From Pelagerythrobacter marensis (GTDB taxonomy: Bacteria > Pseudomonadota > Alphaproteobacteria > Sphingomonadales > Sphingomonadaceae), in NCBI RefSeq assembly GCF_036700095.1, contig NZ_CP144918.1, positions 125,001 to 189,000 on the forward strand: DNA of 64,000 nucleotides, in the 5' to 3' direction. The position numbers were made by a program, and so were the translations under genes. The notes under the pieces were generated by a model. That model ran no database searches, had not been told where the DNA came from, and saw only the letters and a list, made by a program, of their open reading frames with translations. Shown here one piece after another: positions 36,008 to 48,275 of this stretch. The number at the start of each line of letters is the position of its first letter. Positions within the stretch are counted from its first letter, which is position 1.

Positions 36008-36145
36008 CGAGTCCCAGCGCAGGCTGGGACCTCGTGCTATCGGGCGACACGCCAGCGGCCTGAGGCCCCAGCCTACGCTGGGGCTCGGGAAGTTTCAAAC
36101 GCAGCGCCGGTGGCCTGAGGCCCCAGCCTGCGCTGGGGCTCGCGA
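36008..36145. repeat. REP-like cluster B (three hairpins)
   Basis: CCCAGC-GCAG-GCTGGG near 36,012-36,028, and two copies in the opposite orientation, CCCAGC-CTAC-GCTGGG near 36,066-36,083 and CCCAGC-CTGC-GCTGGG near 36,121-36,137, joined by GGCCTGAGGCC spacers. Same family as 35,322-35,460. Confidence 0.8.
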
Positions 36146-36186
36146 GGGTTGCCGGCGTTGCGCCGGAAGTCTCTCGATCGCGATAC

Positions 36187-36217
36187 GAAAAGGGGCCGCC
36201 TTGCGGCGACCCCTTTG
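36187..36217 (-). terminator. Rho-independent terminator of the TonB-dependent receptor gene
   Basis: On the minus strand a 12-bp stem (AAAGGGGTCGCC / GGCGGCCCCTTT, one T-G pair) closed by a GCAA tetraloop runs into TTTT. It starts about 30 bases after the stop of the receptor gene. Confidence 0.85.
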
Positions 36218-36246
36218 TCGTTGGCAATCGGCCGGACGCCGTACGG

Positions 36247-38871
36247 TCAGAACTTGAACCGCACGGTGCCGCCGTAAGTGCGCGGCTGGTTGGGATAGCC
36301 CGAGACGGTGCCCGCCTGCGCCACGCCGTCGAAGATCTGCGTCATATACCGGTCGTTGGTCAGGTTGCGCACGAAGCCGCTGATTTCCAGCCCCATGTCC
36401 AGCGCCAGCGTCAGCGATGCGTTGACCTGGTTGACCTCGCGCCGGAACAGGCGCGCCATCGCGATGCCCGTCTCGTTGCTGTCGAAGCCGGTCAGGCCGT
36501 CGGTGATCTGCGTGTTGCTCTCGTGATAATAGTCGAGCCGGCCGATCAGCGCATTGCCCGACATGCCGAACTCGTGCGTGTAAGTGGCCGAAGTCGCGAT
36601 CGTCCACTCGGGAATGCCCGCCGGGCGCATCCCCGAAAGATCGCCCAGCGTCGAATTCGGGAAGCTGTCGTACTTCGGATCGAGGTAAGTCAGCGCGAAG
36701 GTGAACACCAGCGGATCGGCGGGCTGGATCACCGAATCGAACTCGAACCCGCGGGTCGACTGCTCGCCCGCATTGGCCAGCGCGAAGCCGGTTCCGGTGA
36801 AGACGTTCGACTGGAAGCCTTCCAGCGTCTGGTCGAACAGCGCCATGTTGAACTGCAGGCCGGGGAAATCGCCCTTCAGCCCGACTTCGTAGACCTCCGC
36901 CTCTTCCGGCCCGGCGAAACGGGTTCCGGTGGTGAGGTTGGCCACGCCCAGCCCGGCATCGCGGATCGGCGACGAAGGCGCGAGGATCGTGCTGCCATAC
37001 GGCCCCGGCGTATAGTCGGCCGGCAGCGGGCGGCTGTCGCGCGAGAGGTTGACCGAGGACGCCTTGAAGCCCGTCGCATACGTGACATAGGCGTTGAGGC
37101 GGTCGGTCACGTCGAACGCGGCGCGCAGCGTATAGCTGAAATCGTCGTCGCGCGTGCGCCCCGGCTCGACCGCGTTGGGCACGTTCAGGAACGGCGGCAG
37201 GAACTGCAGCGGCTGCAGCGCCAGCAGCGGATTCGTCGCCGGATCGGTCGCCCCGGCGGCAATCGCCTCGAACGCCGCCGGATTGTCCTGCCGGAAGGCC
37301 GCGATGGTCGCGCCGTCGACGCTCCCCGGCGGCACGCCCAGCGCATTGGCGATCTGCCCCACGATCACCACGTCGACCAGGTTGACGTTGGCGAGCGGGT
37401 CGAACGAATCCTGCTCGAGCGTGAAATCCTTCTTGTCCTTGGTGTAATTGAACCCGGCGGTCAGCGTCAGGCCGTCGAACGGTTCGAAATCGACCGTGCC
37501 GAAAACCGAATAGGCTTCGTTGTCGAGGGTGAAATATTCGCGGGTCGACGGCCCTTCGGCGAAGATCGACCCTTGCGCGAAGCCGAGCTGGTTTTCGACG
37601 AAGCCGAGCGTGCCGGGCGTGCCGCCGCCGGCCAGCAGGTCGAAGAACGGGCGCGCGTCGGGGCCGTTGGCAAGGCCGCTGTGCTGTTCGACCTGTTCGT
37701 TGAAGTAGAACCCGCCGAGGAGGAAGTTGACCGGCCCGTCGAAATCGGAGGCGATCCGCAGTTCCTGCGTGAAAGTGTCGTAAGCCTGGTCGCGCATTTC
37801 GCTGACCACGTCGGCGCTGGAGAAGTCGACATCCTGCCGGCTGAGCGAGCGCAGTTCGCGATAGGCGGTGATCGAGGTCAGCGTCAGCGCGCCAAGCTCG
37901 AGATCGGCCTGGAGCGACCCGCCGTAGCTCTCGATCTCGTTGACCGGCAGGGTGTTGAGATAGGTCCGGTCCGAAAACAGGTTCTCCGGGTCGATCTCCC
38001 CGCCCACCGCGAACAGCAGCGGCACGGTCGGCCCGGCGACGACATTGCCGGCGAAGCAGCACAGCTCGTCGATCTGGGAATAATCGCCGATCGCGCGGAT
38101 GCGCAGGGGGCCGCCGTTTTCGAACAGCAGTTGCCCGCGCACCGAATACCGGTCGCGCTCGTTGATCTTCTCGTCGAGATTGACGACGTCGACATAGCCG
38201 TCGCGCTTGTTCAGATTGCCGTCGAGCGAGAAGGCGATGCTGTCGCTGATCGGGCCGGTGATGTCGCCCTTGAGCACGATCTGGTCGAAATTGCCGTAAG
38301 TCGCGCTGACCGATCCGCCGAAGTCGAACTGCGGCGCGCGCGTCACGACCGAGATGACGCCGGCCGAGGCGTTCTTGCCGAACAGCGTCGATTGCGGTCC
38401 GCGCAGGACCTCGACGCGCGAGACATTGGCGATATCGGCGATCTGCCCGGCCGAGCGGGAGCGGAACACGCCGTCGATGAACACGCCGACCGACGGTTCG
38501 ATGCCGGCGTTGTTGGCGCCGTTGCCGAACCCGCGGATGATGAAGGTGGTGTTGGCCGAGCTTTGCAGCTGGCTGACGCGCAGCGACGGCGCCACGGTCT
38601 GCAGATCGATGAGATCGCGGATTTCGGCCCGCTCCAGAGTCTCGCCCGACGTCACGCTGACCGAAACGGGCGCTTCCTGCAGCGTCATCTCGCGCTTGGT
38701 CGCGGTCACCACGATCGTGGCGCCGGTCGAGACCGGGGGCGGTGCCTCGCTGTTTTCCTGCCCGGATTCGGGCGGCGATGCCGGTGCATCCTGCGCGAAC
38801 GCCGAAACCGGCAGGGCGACGCCGGCCACGCCTGCGAACAGGGCCGAGCGAACGGAAGCTGAAAAGCGCAT
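36247..38871 (-). CDS. TonB-dependent receptor
   Basis: An 874-residue outer-membrane receptor. The signal peptide runs to about residue 26. A TonB-box-like region with ATIVVTATKRE near residues 50-60 is followed by the plug domain (about 60-180, with APVSVSVTSGETLE, FIIRGFGNGANNAG and VEVLRGPQSTLFGKNASAGVI) and a barrel ending in GGTVRFKF with the usual terminal Phe. It lies downstream of ligI on the same strand, 332 bases away. It may import aromatic acids or lignin oligomers for the catabolic genes, which is inference; siderophore or other uptake is possible. Confidence 0.92.
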   Translation of the reverse strand: MRFSASVRSALFAGVAGVALPVSAFAQDAPASPPESGQENSEAPPPVSTGATIVVTATKREMTLQEAPVSVSVTSGETLERAEIRDLIDLQTVAPSLRVSQLQSSANTTFIIRGFGNGANNAGIEPSVGVFIDGVFRSRSAGQIADIANVSRVEVLRGPQSTLFGKNASAGVISVVTRAPQFDFGGSVSATYGNFDQIVLKGDITGPISDSIAFSLDGNLNKRDGYVDVVNLDEKINERDRYSVRGQLLFENGGPLRIRAIGDYSQIDELCCFAGNVVAGPTVPLLFAVGGEIDPENLFSDRTYLNTLPVNEIESYGGSLQADLELGALTLTSITAYRELRSLSRQDVDFSSADVVSEMRDQAYDTFTQELRIASDFDGPVNFLLGGFYFNEQVEQHSGLANGPDARPFFDLLAGGGTPGTLGFVENQLGFAQGSIFAEGPSTREYFTLDNEAYSVFGTVDFEPFDGLTLTAGFNYTKDKKDFTLEQDSFDPLANVNLVDVVIVGQIANALGVPPGSVDGATIAAFRQDNPAAFEAIAAGATDPATNPLLALQPLQFLPPFLNVPNAVEPGRTRDDDFSYTLRAAFDVTDRLNAYVTYATGFKASSVNLSRDSRPLPADYTPGPYGSTILAPSSPIRDAGLGVANLTTGTRFAGPEEAEVYEVGLKGDFPGLQFNMALFDQTLEGFQSNVFTGTGFALANAGEQSTRGFEFDSVIQPADPLVFTFALTYLDPKYDSFPNSTLGDLSGMRPAGIPEWTIATSATYTHEFGMSGNALIGRLDYYHESNTQITDGLTGFDSNETGIAMARLFRREVNQVNASLTLALDMGLEISGFVRNLTNDRYMTQIFDGVAQAGTVSGYPNQPRTYGGTVRFKF

Positions 38872-39203
38872 TGAGTTTCCTCTCCAAAACCTTCGTGAAC
38901 GAGGCCATGCGGGATTAGACCCCGTCGGGGCCGCGAATAAGTCCTCGATCGAGACCTCTCAAGCGCGCGAATAGGCCCGGCAGGATACCGGGAAAGGCAA
39001 TGTGCCTTTCGAGTCACAGGTGCCGCTACGGCAACGCGGCAGACACGGCCGGCAGGATTTCGGGCCTCGCGAAAAAGCGCTTACCTCTGCCGTTTTTCGA
39101 CGCCGGGGTGGCGCCAGCCGTCCCCCCACAGGTAAACTCTCGCCCAAAGGGAGGAGGCCTGCGCTTGTCCGAAAGCTCCAGGGAGCCTTGCGGACTGTTC
39201 GGC
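38872..39203. other. Gene-free stretch between ligI and the receptor gene
   Basis: No convincing gene is seen. It holds the receptor's 5' region with TCCTCTCC next to the start (AGGAG on the minus strand). About 200 bases upstream of the receptor start, an AAGCGCTT palindrome is at 39,075-39,082, the same core as the LacI-type sites further right. Confidence 0.5.
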
Positions 39204-41138
<1,935 letters not shown>

Positions 41139-41142
<4 letters not shown>

Positions 41143-41810
41143 ATGTACCTGAGCCCTTCGCGTTCGAGCCTTTCGCGCATGTCGTACATGTCCAAGCCGA
41201 GTTCGCCGTTCGCCAGCCGCTTCCGCTTCGTTTCCTCGCTTGCTTCCCGTGCGCGCGCCTTTTCGAGCACTTCCGCCGCCTCGGCACGTTTCACGACACA
41301 GACACCGTCGTCATCCGCCACGATCACGTCCCCCGGTTCGACCGCCGCCCCGGCGCACACCACAGGAACGTTCACGCTGCCAAGGGTGTTCTTGACGGTC
41401 CCCTGGGCGAAGACCGCTTTCGACCAGACCGGAAAGCCCATCTCGGTCAGATCCCGTACATCGCGCACGCCTGCATCGATGATAAGCCCGCGGCACCCGC
41501 GCGCCTGGGCACTGGTGGCAAGAAGATCGCCGAAGTAGCCATCCTCGCACGGCGAAGTGGGCGCCAGCAGGAGCACGTCGCCTTGCCGCAACTGTTCGAT
41601 CGCCACATGCACCATCCAGTTGTCTCCGGGCGGCGAACTGATCGTCACGGCGCTTCCGGCGATCCGCGCACCGGAAAAAATCGGGCGCATATAGCGCGCG
41701 AGAAGCCCCTTGCGGCCCTGCGCTTCGTGCACGGTGGCAACGCCGCATGCGGCAAGCCCGTCGATCACCTCGCTATCGGCCCGATCGATATTCTGCACGA
41801 CTACGCCCAC
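41139..41810 (-). CDS. ligK: 4-carboxy-4-hydroxy-2-oxoadipate aldolase LigK
   Basis: A 223-residue class II pyruvate aldolase of the RraA-like fold. [10 protein letters not shown] at the N-terminus, [62 protein letters not shown] and [10 protein letters not shown] are characteristic. It cleaves CHA to pyruvate and oxaloacetate, the last step of 4,5-cleavage, and also has oxaloacetate decarboxylase activity in relatives. The GTG at 41,810 is chosen because AAGGAG lies 8 bases upstream. It is first in the minus-strand operon and divergent from the LysR gene. Confidence 0.94.
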
Positions 41811-41901
41811 CGGAAATCTCCTTTTGCCGCGAGGTTGCGCGTCCGACCCGCAAACCGCCAATGGGAACGTTTCACTCGCTATAAAAAAGTACTAATGACG
41901 C

Positions 41902-43056
41902 ATGATGTCGAAGGCGATTCCGAATATCCGCCACCTCGCCGCGTTCGCCGCCACGGCACGCCACGGGAGCGTGACCCGCGCGGCCGAGGAGATTGCCTTG
42001 ACCCAGCCCGCCCTGACGCAGGCGATCGGAACGCTGGAGCGTGCGCTCGATTGCCAGCTGTTCGAACGGGAGCCCGGCGGCATGCGCCCCACGGAACCCG
42101 CCTTGCTGCTGGCGCCGCGCGTTGAGATCGCGCTCCGGCTGATCGGATCGCCGCGAGTGACCGCGACCCAGCTGCGGGCATTTGTCGCGCTTGCCCGCAA
42201 AGGCAGCTACGCAGCCGCTTCCGAGGCGGCGGGGGTATCCGCGGCGTCGCTTCACCGGGCAGTCGCCGACCTCTCGCTGGCCCTGGGCGAGCGCCTCGTC
42301 GAACGCAAAGGGCGCCATCTTGTCCTGACCGGAAAAGGGCAGGCACGGGCGCGCAAGTTCGGGCTGGCCCTGGCCGAACTTCGTGCCGGCTATGCGGAAA
42401 TCTCGGCCTGGCTTGGCAAAGCCGGAGAGCGCATAGTGATCGGAGCGCTGCCGCTGTCTCGCGCCCGCTGGCTCCCGCGCGCCCTCGTGGCATTCAGAAA
42501 GCGCCGGTCCAACGTGGCGGTGTCGGTGATCGAAGGCAGTCACGCGGAACTGGCCGGGCCACTACGCGACGGGGAGATCGACTTCCTGCTCGGCGCATTG
42601 CGTCAAGAGGAGTCGATCGACGATCTCGAACAGATCGCGGCATTTGCCGATCGGCCGCAAATCATGATGAGCGCACAGCATCCGCTGGCGGAAGCGCCGC
42701 GGATCCTGCCCCAAGACCTGCTCGCCTATCCCTGGACCTTGCCCGCGCCACGCACCCCGCTGAGAACATACTGGGAAGAGATGATGCTTGCCTGCTGCGG
42801 GCGGGTGCCGGACATCGACATCGAATGCGGCTCGGTCCTCACCATTCGGGAATTCATGCTGGAGACCGACTTCCTCACTTTGCTGTCGCCCGACCAGCTC
42901 CGGGTCGAGATCGCAGCGGGCACGCACGTATCCAGGGCGCCGCCGCGCCTGATCGAGCGGACGATCGGCATTACGACGCGAAAGGACTGGCGCCCCACCT
43001 CCGCCCAACGGGAGATGATCGCCCTCCTGCACAGCTCCGCAAAACACATTTCGTAA
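41902..43056 (+). CDS. LysR-type regulator with two N-terminal HTH domains (probable lig regulator)
   Basis: A 384-residue LysR protein, about 80 longer than usual. Two successive winged-HTH domains are seen: residues about 9-66 (HLAAFAATARHGSVTRAAEE, ALTQPALTQAIGTLERAL, LFERE) and about 88-147 (QLRAFVALARKGSYAAASEA, VSAASLHRAVADLSLALG, LVERKGR and LTGKG). A periplasmic-binding-protein-like effector domain follows (about 170-384). It is divergent from ligK and upstream of the ligJ-ligC operon, the position expected for the LysR activator LigR of Sphingobium. The 91 bases between ligK and this gene should hold its sites. The duplicated DNA-binding part is unusual. Confidence 0.85.
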   Translation: MMSKAIPNIRHLAAFAATARHGSVTRAAEEIALTQPALTQAIGTLERALDCQLFEREPGGMRPTEPALLLAPRVEIALRLIGSPRVTATQLRAFVALARKGSYAAASEAAGVSAASLHRAVADLSLALGERLVERKGRHLVLTGKGQARARKFGLALAELRAGYAEISAWLGKAGERIVIGALPLSRARWLPRALVAFRKRRSNVAVSVIEGSHAELAGPLRDGEIDFLLGALRQEESIDDLEQIAAFADRPQIMMSAQHPLAEAPRILPQDLLAYPWTLPAPRTPLRTYWEEMMLACCGRVPDIDIECGSVLTIREFMLETDFLTLLSPDQLRVEIAAGTHVSRAPPRLIERTIGITTRKDWRPTSAQREMIALLHSSAKHIS

Positions 43057-43119
43057 AAATTTATCGGCGGCGCAGGCTATTCATTGGCTCCCCGCCGTCC
43101 ACTCCGACATGCTGGCGGC

Positions 43120-43929
43120 ATGAGCAAGTCGATTGCCCTCATCGGTTTTGGCGAGGCTGCGGCCACGTTTGCCGACGCAGCCCGGTGGGCGGAGCAGGCG
43201 ACGGCATTCGACACCGATGCAGCCCGCAGCGATGCAATGGCCCGGCTCGGCGTGTGCGCGGCTCCCAGCGCGCGGCGGGCGTTGGAAGGCGCCCCCTTGA
43301 TCCTTTCGCTCGTCACCGCCGACCAGGCGCTGGCGGCTGCGCGCGACTATGCCGCTTGCATGAAGCCGGGCGCGATTTGGTGCGACATGAATTCGGTCGC
43401 CCCCGAAAGGAAACGCGCCTCCGCGCGCTATATCGAGGAGGCCGGGGGATACTACGTCGATGCGGCGATCCTGGCGCCGGTCGATCCCGCACGGCTCGAC
43501 GTGCCGATCCTCCTTGCAGGGGCGGCCGCGGACCGCGCGCGCGAATCGCTCTTGGCGCACGGGTTCTCCAATGTCCGGCCGATCGGCGAGGAAACAGGCC
43601 GCGCCTCGGCGATCAAGATGATCCGTTCGGTCATGGTCAAGGGGATCGAAGCGCTCACCGACGAAATGATGGAGGCGGCGCAGGCCGCCGGCGTGGCCGA
43701 CGAAGTTCTCGCCTCTCTCGATGCGAGCGAGAAGCAGGAGAGCTGGACCCGCCGAGTGGCCTACAACCGCGAACGCATGGCGACTCACGGTCTCCGGCGC
43801 GCCGCGGAAATGGAAGAATCCGCCAGGACGCTCCGGTCGCTGGGCGTCGAGCCGATACTGACGGAAGGCACTGCGAAGCGCCAGCGCGACGCCGCCGAGC
43901 GCACGCGAAGAACGGGGGGAACCGCATGA
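43120..43929 (+). CDS. NAD(P)-binding beta-hydroxyacid dehydrogenase-like protein (DUF1932)
   Basis: A 269-residue protein with a Rossmann N-terminus, SIALIGFGEAAATFADAA. It has the typical SLVTADQALAAARDYAACMKPGAIWCDMNSVAPERKRASARYI helix-strand pattern of 6-phosphogluconate/3-hydroxyisobutyrate dehydrogenases. A C-terminal helical part is of the DUF1932 type, including SAIKMIRSVMVKGIEAL. It overlaps ligJ by four bases (ATGA), so it belongs to the protocatechuate operon. None of the known pathway steps lacks an enzyme, so its job is unclear. The start at 43,120 has only a weak ribosome site. Confidence 0.8.
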   Translation: MSKSIALIGFGEAAATFADAARWAEQATAFDTDAARSDAMARLGVCAAPSARRALEGAPLILSLVTADQALAAARDYAACMKPGAIWCDMNSVAPERKRASARYIEEAGGYYVDAAILAPVDPARLDVPILLAGAAADRARESLLAHGFSNVRPIGEETGRASAIKMIRSVMVKGIEALTDEMMEAAQAAGVADEVLASLDASEKQESWTRRVAYNRERMATHGLRRAAEMEESARTLRSLGVEPILTEGTAKRQRDAAERTRRTGGTA

Positions 43930-44951
43930 GTCTCGTCATCGATTGCCACGGGCACTACACCGTGCTGCCCAAGGCGCACGACGAATGGCGCGAGCAGCAG
44001 AAGATCGCGTTCGAGCAAGGTCGCCCCGCCCCGCCTTATCCCGAAATTCCGAACGATGAGATTCGCCGGACGATCGAGGACAACCAGCTCCGGCTGATCA
44101 AGGAGCGGGGAGCCGATTGCACCATCTTTTCGCCGCGGGCGAGCGCAATGGCGCACCATGTCGGGGACCAGCAGGTCAGCGCGGAATGGGCGCGACACTG
44201 CAACAACCTGATTTATCGTGTGACGCAGCTGTTCCCCGAAACATTCGTCGGCGCATGTATGCTGCCGCAGAGCCCCCGGTCGGACCTGTCGGAAAGCGTC
44301 AAGGAATTGCGCCGCTGCGTGGAAACGCTCGGGTTCGTCGGTTGCAACCTCAATCCCGACCCCGGCGGCGGCCATTTCGACCATCCCCCGCTTACCGACG
44401 AGTTCTGGTTCCCGCTGTACGAGGCGATGTGCGAGTTGGACGTACCGGCGATGATCCATGTGTCGGGGAGCTGCAATCCGGCGATGCATGCCACCGGCGG
44501 CTTCTACCTGGCGGCGGATACGGTGGCCTTCATGCAGCTGCTGCAAGGGGACCTGTTCGCCCGCTACCCCGACCTGCGGTTCATTATCCCCCATGGTGGC
44601 GGAGCGGTGCCTTTCCACTGGGGCCGCTACCGCGGCCTGGCCGACATGCTCGGGCAGCCGGCGCTCGACAGGCATCTGATGAACAACGTGTTCTTCGATA
44701 CCTGTGTCTACCACCAACCGGGCATCGATCTGCTGGTCGATGTTATCGAGCACAAGAATATTCTGTTCGGCAGCGAGATGGTCGGTGCAGTGCGCGGCAT
44801 CGATCCGCAAACCGGACACCATTTCGACGATACCAAGCGCTATATCGATGCTCTCGATATCGGCGAGGAAGCGCGCAGTGCCATCTTCGAGGGCAATGCC
44901 CGCCGCGTCTTCCCCCGTCTGGACGCCAGGCTGAGGGAGCGAGGCCTGTGA
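43926..44951 (+). CDS. ligJ: 4-oxalomesaconate hydratase LigJ
   Basis: A 341-residue amidohydrolase-fold hydratase. It begins VIDCHGHYTVLP with the metal-binding HxH. It has TIFSPRASAMAHHVG, GCNLNPDPGGGHFDHPPLTD, MIHVSGSCNPAMHATGGFYLAADT, the FIIPHGGGAVPFHWGRYRG strand and ILFGSEMVGAVRGIDP near the C-terminus. This closely fits LigJ, which hydrates 4-oxalomesaconate to 4-carboxy-4-hydroxy-2-oxoadipate using zinc. The ATG overlaps the previous stop. The next gene starts within its stop (GTGA). Confidence 0.93.
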   Translation: MSLVIDCHGHYTVLPKAHDEWREQQKIAFEQGRPAPPYPEIPNDEIRRTIEDNQLRLIKERGADCTIFSPRASAMAHHVGDQQVSAEWARHCNNLIYRVTQLFPETFVGACMLPQSPRSDLSESVKELRRCVETLGFVGCNLNPDPGGGHFDHPPLTDEFWFPLYEAMCELDVPAMIHVSGSCNPAMHATGGFYLAADTVAFMQLLQGDLFARYPDLRFIIPHGGGAVPFHWGRYRGLADMLGQPALDRHLMNNVFFDTCVYHQPGIDLLVDVIEHKNILFGSEMVGAVRGIDPQTGHHFDDTKRYIDALDIGEEARSAIFEGNARRVFPRLDARLRERGL

Positions 44952-45978
44952 CGACATGGCTCGAGAATGCCTGGTACGTCGCAGCGTGGGATTCGGAGGT
45001 GGATTCCACCCCCTTGGCACGAACGATCTGCGGTGTGCCGATGATGATGTACCGCAAGCTGGATCGCGCGGTCGTGGCCATGCGCGATGCCTGCCCCCAC
45101 CGGATGCTTCCCTTGTCGATGGGCCTGCGCGAAGGCGATTCCATCCGATGCAAGTATCACGGCCTCAAGCTGGGGCCCGATGGTGTGGCGCAGGAAATGC
45201 CGCTGACCGGCGAGCGCGTGAACACGCGCATCTGCGCCGAAACGTTCGTCACGCATGAACGCCACCGCTTCGTCTGGGTCTGGATCGGCGACAAGGACAA
45301 GGCCGATCCGGCCCTGATACCCGACCTGTGGCCCTGTTCCGCGAACGGGTGGACATTCGACGGCGGCTATTACCACGTCGCCTGCGATTATCGCCTGATG
45401 ATCGACAACCTGATGGACCTGACCCACGAAACCTACGTGCATTCAGGCTCGATCGGACAGCCCGAAATCCTCGAAGCTCCGCTGGAATGCAAGACAGAGG
45501 GCGATACGGTCTATCTCTGGCGATGGATGCCAGCGATCGAAGCCCCACCGTTCTGGCGCGGAGCGCTCAAGCAAGATTGTCCCGTCGATCGTTGGCAAAT
45601 CTGCCAGTTCCTCCTCCCCTCGTCGGTAATGATCGACGTTGGCGTGGCTCCCGTCGGAGCCGGGGCCACGCTGGAAAACCACGACCAGGGCGTGCGCGGC
45701 ATGGTGGTCGACTTCATGACGCCCGAAAGCGAAACGACCCACCACTATTTCTGGGGCATGGCGCGCAATTTCGACGTCGACGATGCCGGCTTCACCGCCC
45801 GGTTCAAGGCGCAACAGGGCGGTGTATTCGCCGAAGACAAGGAAATTCTGGAGGCGCAGCAAAACGCAATCCAGGCCAATCCGGATCTCAAGCTGAACGC
45901 CTATTCGATCGACCAGGGCGGCGTTCGAGCTCGCAAGATCATCGAAAAGGCAATCCGGCGGCAACAGGAAGCGAACCG

Positions 45979-45982
<4 letters not shown>
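44948..45982 (+). CDS. Rieske non-heme iron oxygenase, vanillate O-demethylase-like (VanA family)
   Basis: A 344-residue oxygenase alpha subunit. The Rieske [2Fe-2S] ligands are Cys49/His51 (CPHR) and Cys68/His71 (CKYHG). The mononuclear iron site is the DLTHETYVH segment at 157-165, giving two histidines. N-terminal LENAWYVAAWDSEV resembles VanA, so the substrate is probably vanillate or another methoxybenzoate, yielding protocatechuate and formaldehyde. It is inserted between ligJ and ligA with four-base overlaps on both sides. No VanB-type reductase is in the window, so an unlinked electron donor is needed. The exact substrate is inference. Confidence 0.85.
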
Positions 45983-47281
<1,299 letters not shown>

Positions 47282-47312
47282 TCGACTGAACACGCGAACA
47301 ACGGAGCACAAC

Positions 47313-48275
47313 ATGACTGGCATTGCACTCATCGGCGCCGGGGCGTTCGGCGAAAAACACCTCGACGGTCTCAGGAACATTGACGGCGCGGAAATCGTCT
47401 CGGTCATATCGCGCCGTGCCGAACAGGCTGCCGAGGTGGCGGCAAAATACGGCGCCCGACACTCCGGGACCGAATTGTCGGAAGCCCTCGCCCTGGACGA
47501 TGTCGACGCCGTTATCCTTTGCACGCCCACCCAGATGCATGCCGAACAGGCGATCCAGTGCATGGACGCGGGCAAGCATGTCCAGGTCGAAATCCCGCTG
47601 GCCGACAGCTGGGCAGACGCGCAGGCCGTGGAAGTGAGGCAGAGAGAAACCGGGCTCGTCTGCATGGTCGGCCACACCCGCCGCTTCAACCCCAGCCATC
47701 AATGGATCCGGCGGAAAATCGACGCCGGAGAATTCAATATCCAGGCAATGGATATCGAGACGTTCTTCTTCCGCCGAAAGAACATGAACGCCAAGGGCGA
47801 GCCGCGCAGCTGGACCGACCACCTGTTGTGGCATCACAGCGCGCACAGCATCGACATCTTCCAGTACATGACGGGCAGCAGGGTCATCGCCGGCAACGTG
47901 CTGCAGGGGCCGCAGCACCCCGAACTGGGCATTGCGATGGACATGTCCATCCAGCTCAAGACCGAAGCCGGCCAAATCCTGACTCTGGCGCTTTCGTTCA
48001 ACAACGACGGACCCCTGGGGACATTCTTCCGTTATATCGGCGACACCGGAACCTACATCGCGCGCTACGACGATCTGGTCACCGGTCGCGAAGAACCGGT
48101 CGACCTGTCGGGCGTCGCGGTATCGTCCAACGGTATCGAGCTGCAGGATCGTGAGTTCATCGCGGCAATAGAGGAAGGGCGCGAGCCGAACAGTTCGGTC
48201 GCCCAGGTCCTCGATTGTTACCGGGTCATCGGCGAATTGGCCGCCAGTCTCGAAGCGCAGGACGGGTGGTCCTGA
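47313..48275 (+). CDS. ligC: 4-carboxy-2-hydroxymuconate-6-semialdehyde dehydrogenase LigC
   Basis: A 320-residue Gfo/Idh/MocA-type oxidoreductase. The Rossmann motif is LIGAGAFGEKHL, followed by ILCTPTQMHAEQAIQCMDAGKHVQVEIPLADS. VGHTRRFNPSHQWIR and HHSAHSIDIFQYMTG are as in LigC. It oxidises the hemiacetal form of the LigAB product to 2-pyrone-4,6-dicarboxylate with NADP. It is 31 bases after ligB. Its stop overlaps the next start (TGATG). Confidence 0.95.
   Translation: MTGIALIGAGAFGEKHLDGLRNIDGAEIVSVISRRAEQAAEVAAKYGARHSGTELSEALALDDVDAVILCTPTQMHAEQAIQCMDAGKHVQVEIPLADSWADAQAVEVRQRETGLVCMVGHTRRFNPSHQWIRRKIDAGEFNIQAMDIETFFFRRKNMNAKGEPRSWTDHLLWHHSAHSIDIFQYMTGSRVIAGNVLQGPQHPELGIAMDMSIQLKTEAGQILTLALSFNNDGPLGTFFRYIGDTGTYIARYDDLVTGREEPVDLSGVAVSSNGIELQDREFIAAIEEGREPNSSVAQVLDCYRVIGELAASLEAQDGWS

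Noticed and set aside
36523-38862. 779-codon plus-strand frame
   Set aside because: Antisense to the TonB-dependent receptor, whose signal peptide, plug, terminal Phe and terminator are all present.
39075-39082. AAGCGCTT upstream of the left TonB receptor as a member of the LacI regulon
   Set aside because: The flanking bases do not match the extended context of the other sites and it lies about 200 bases from the start, so it is noted but not counted as a firm operator.
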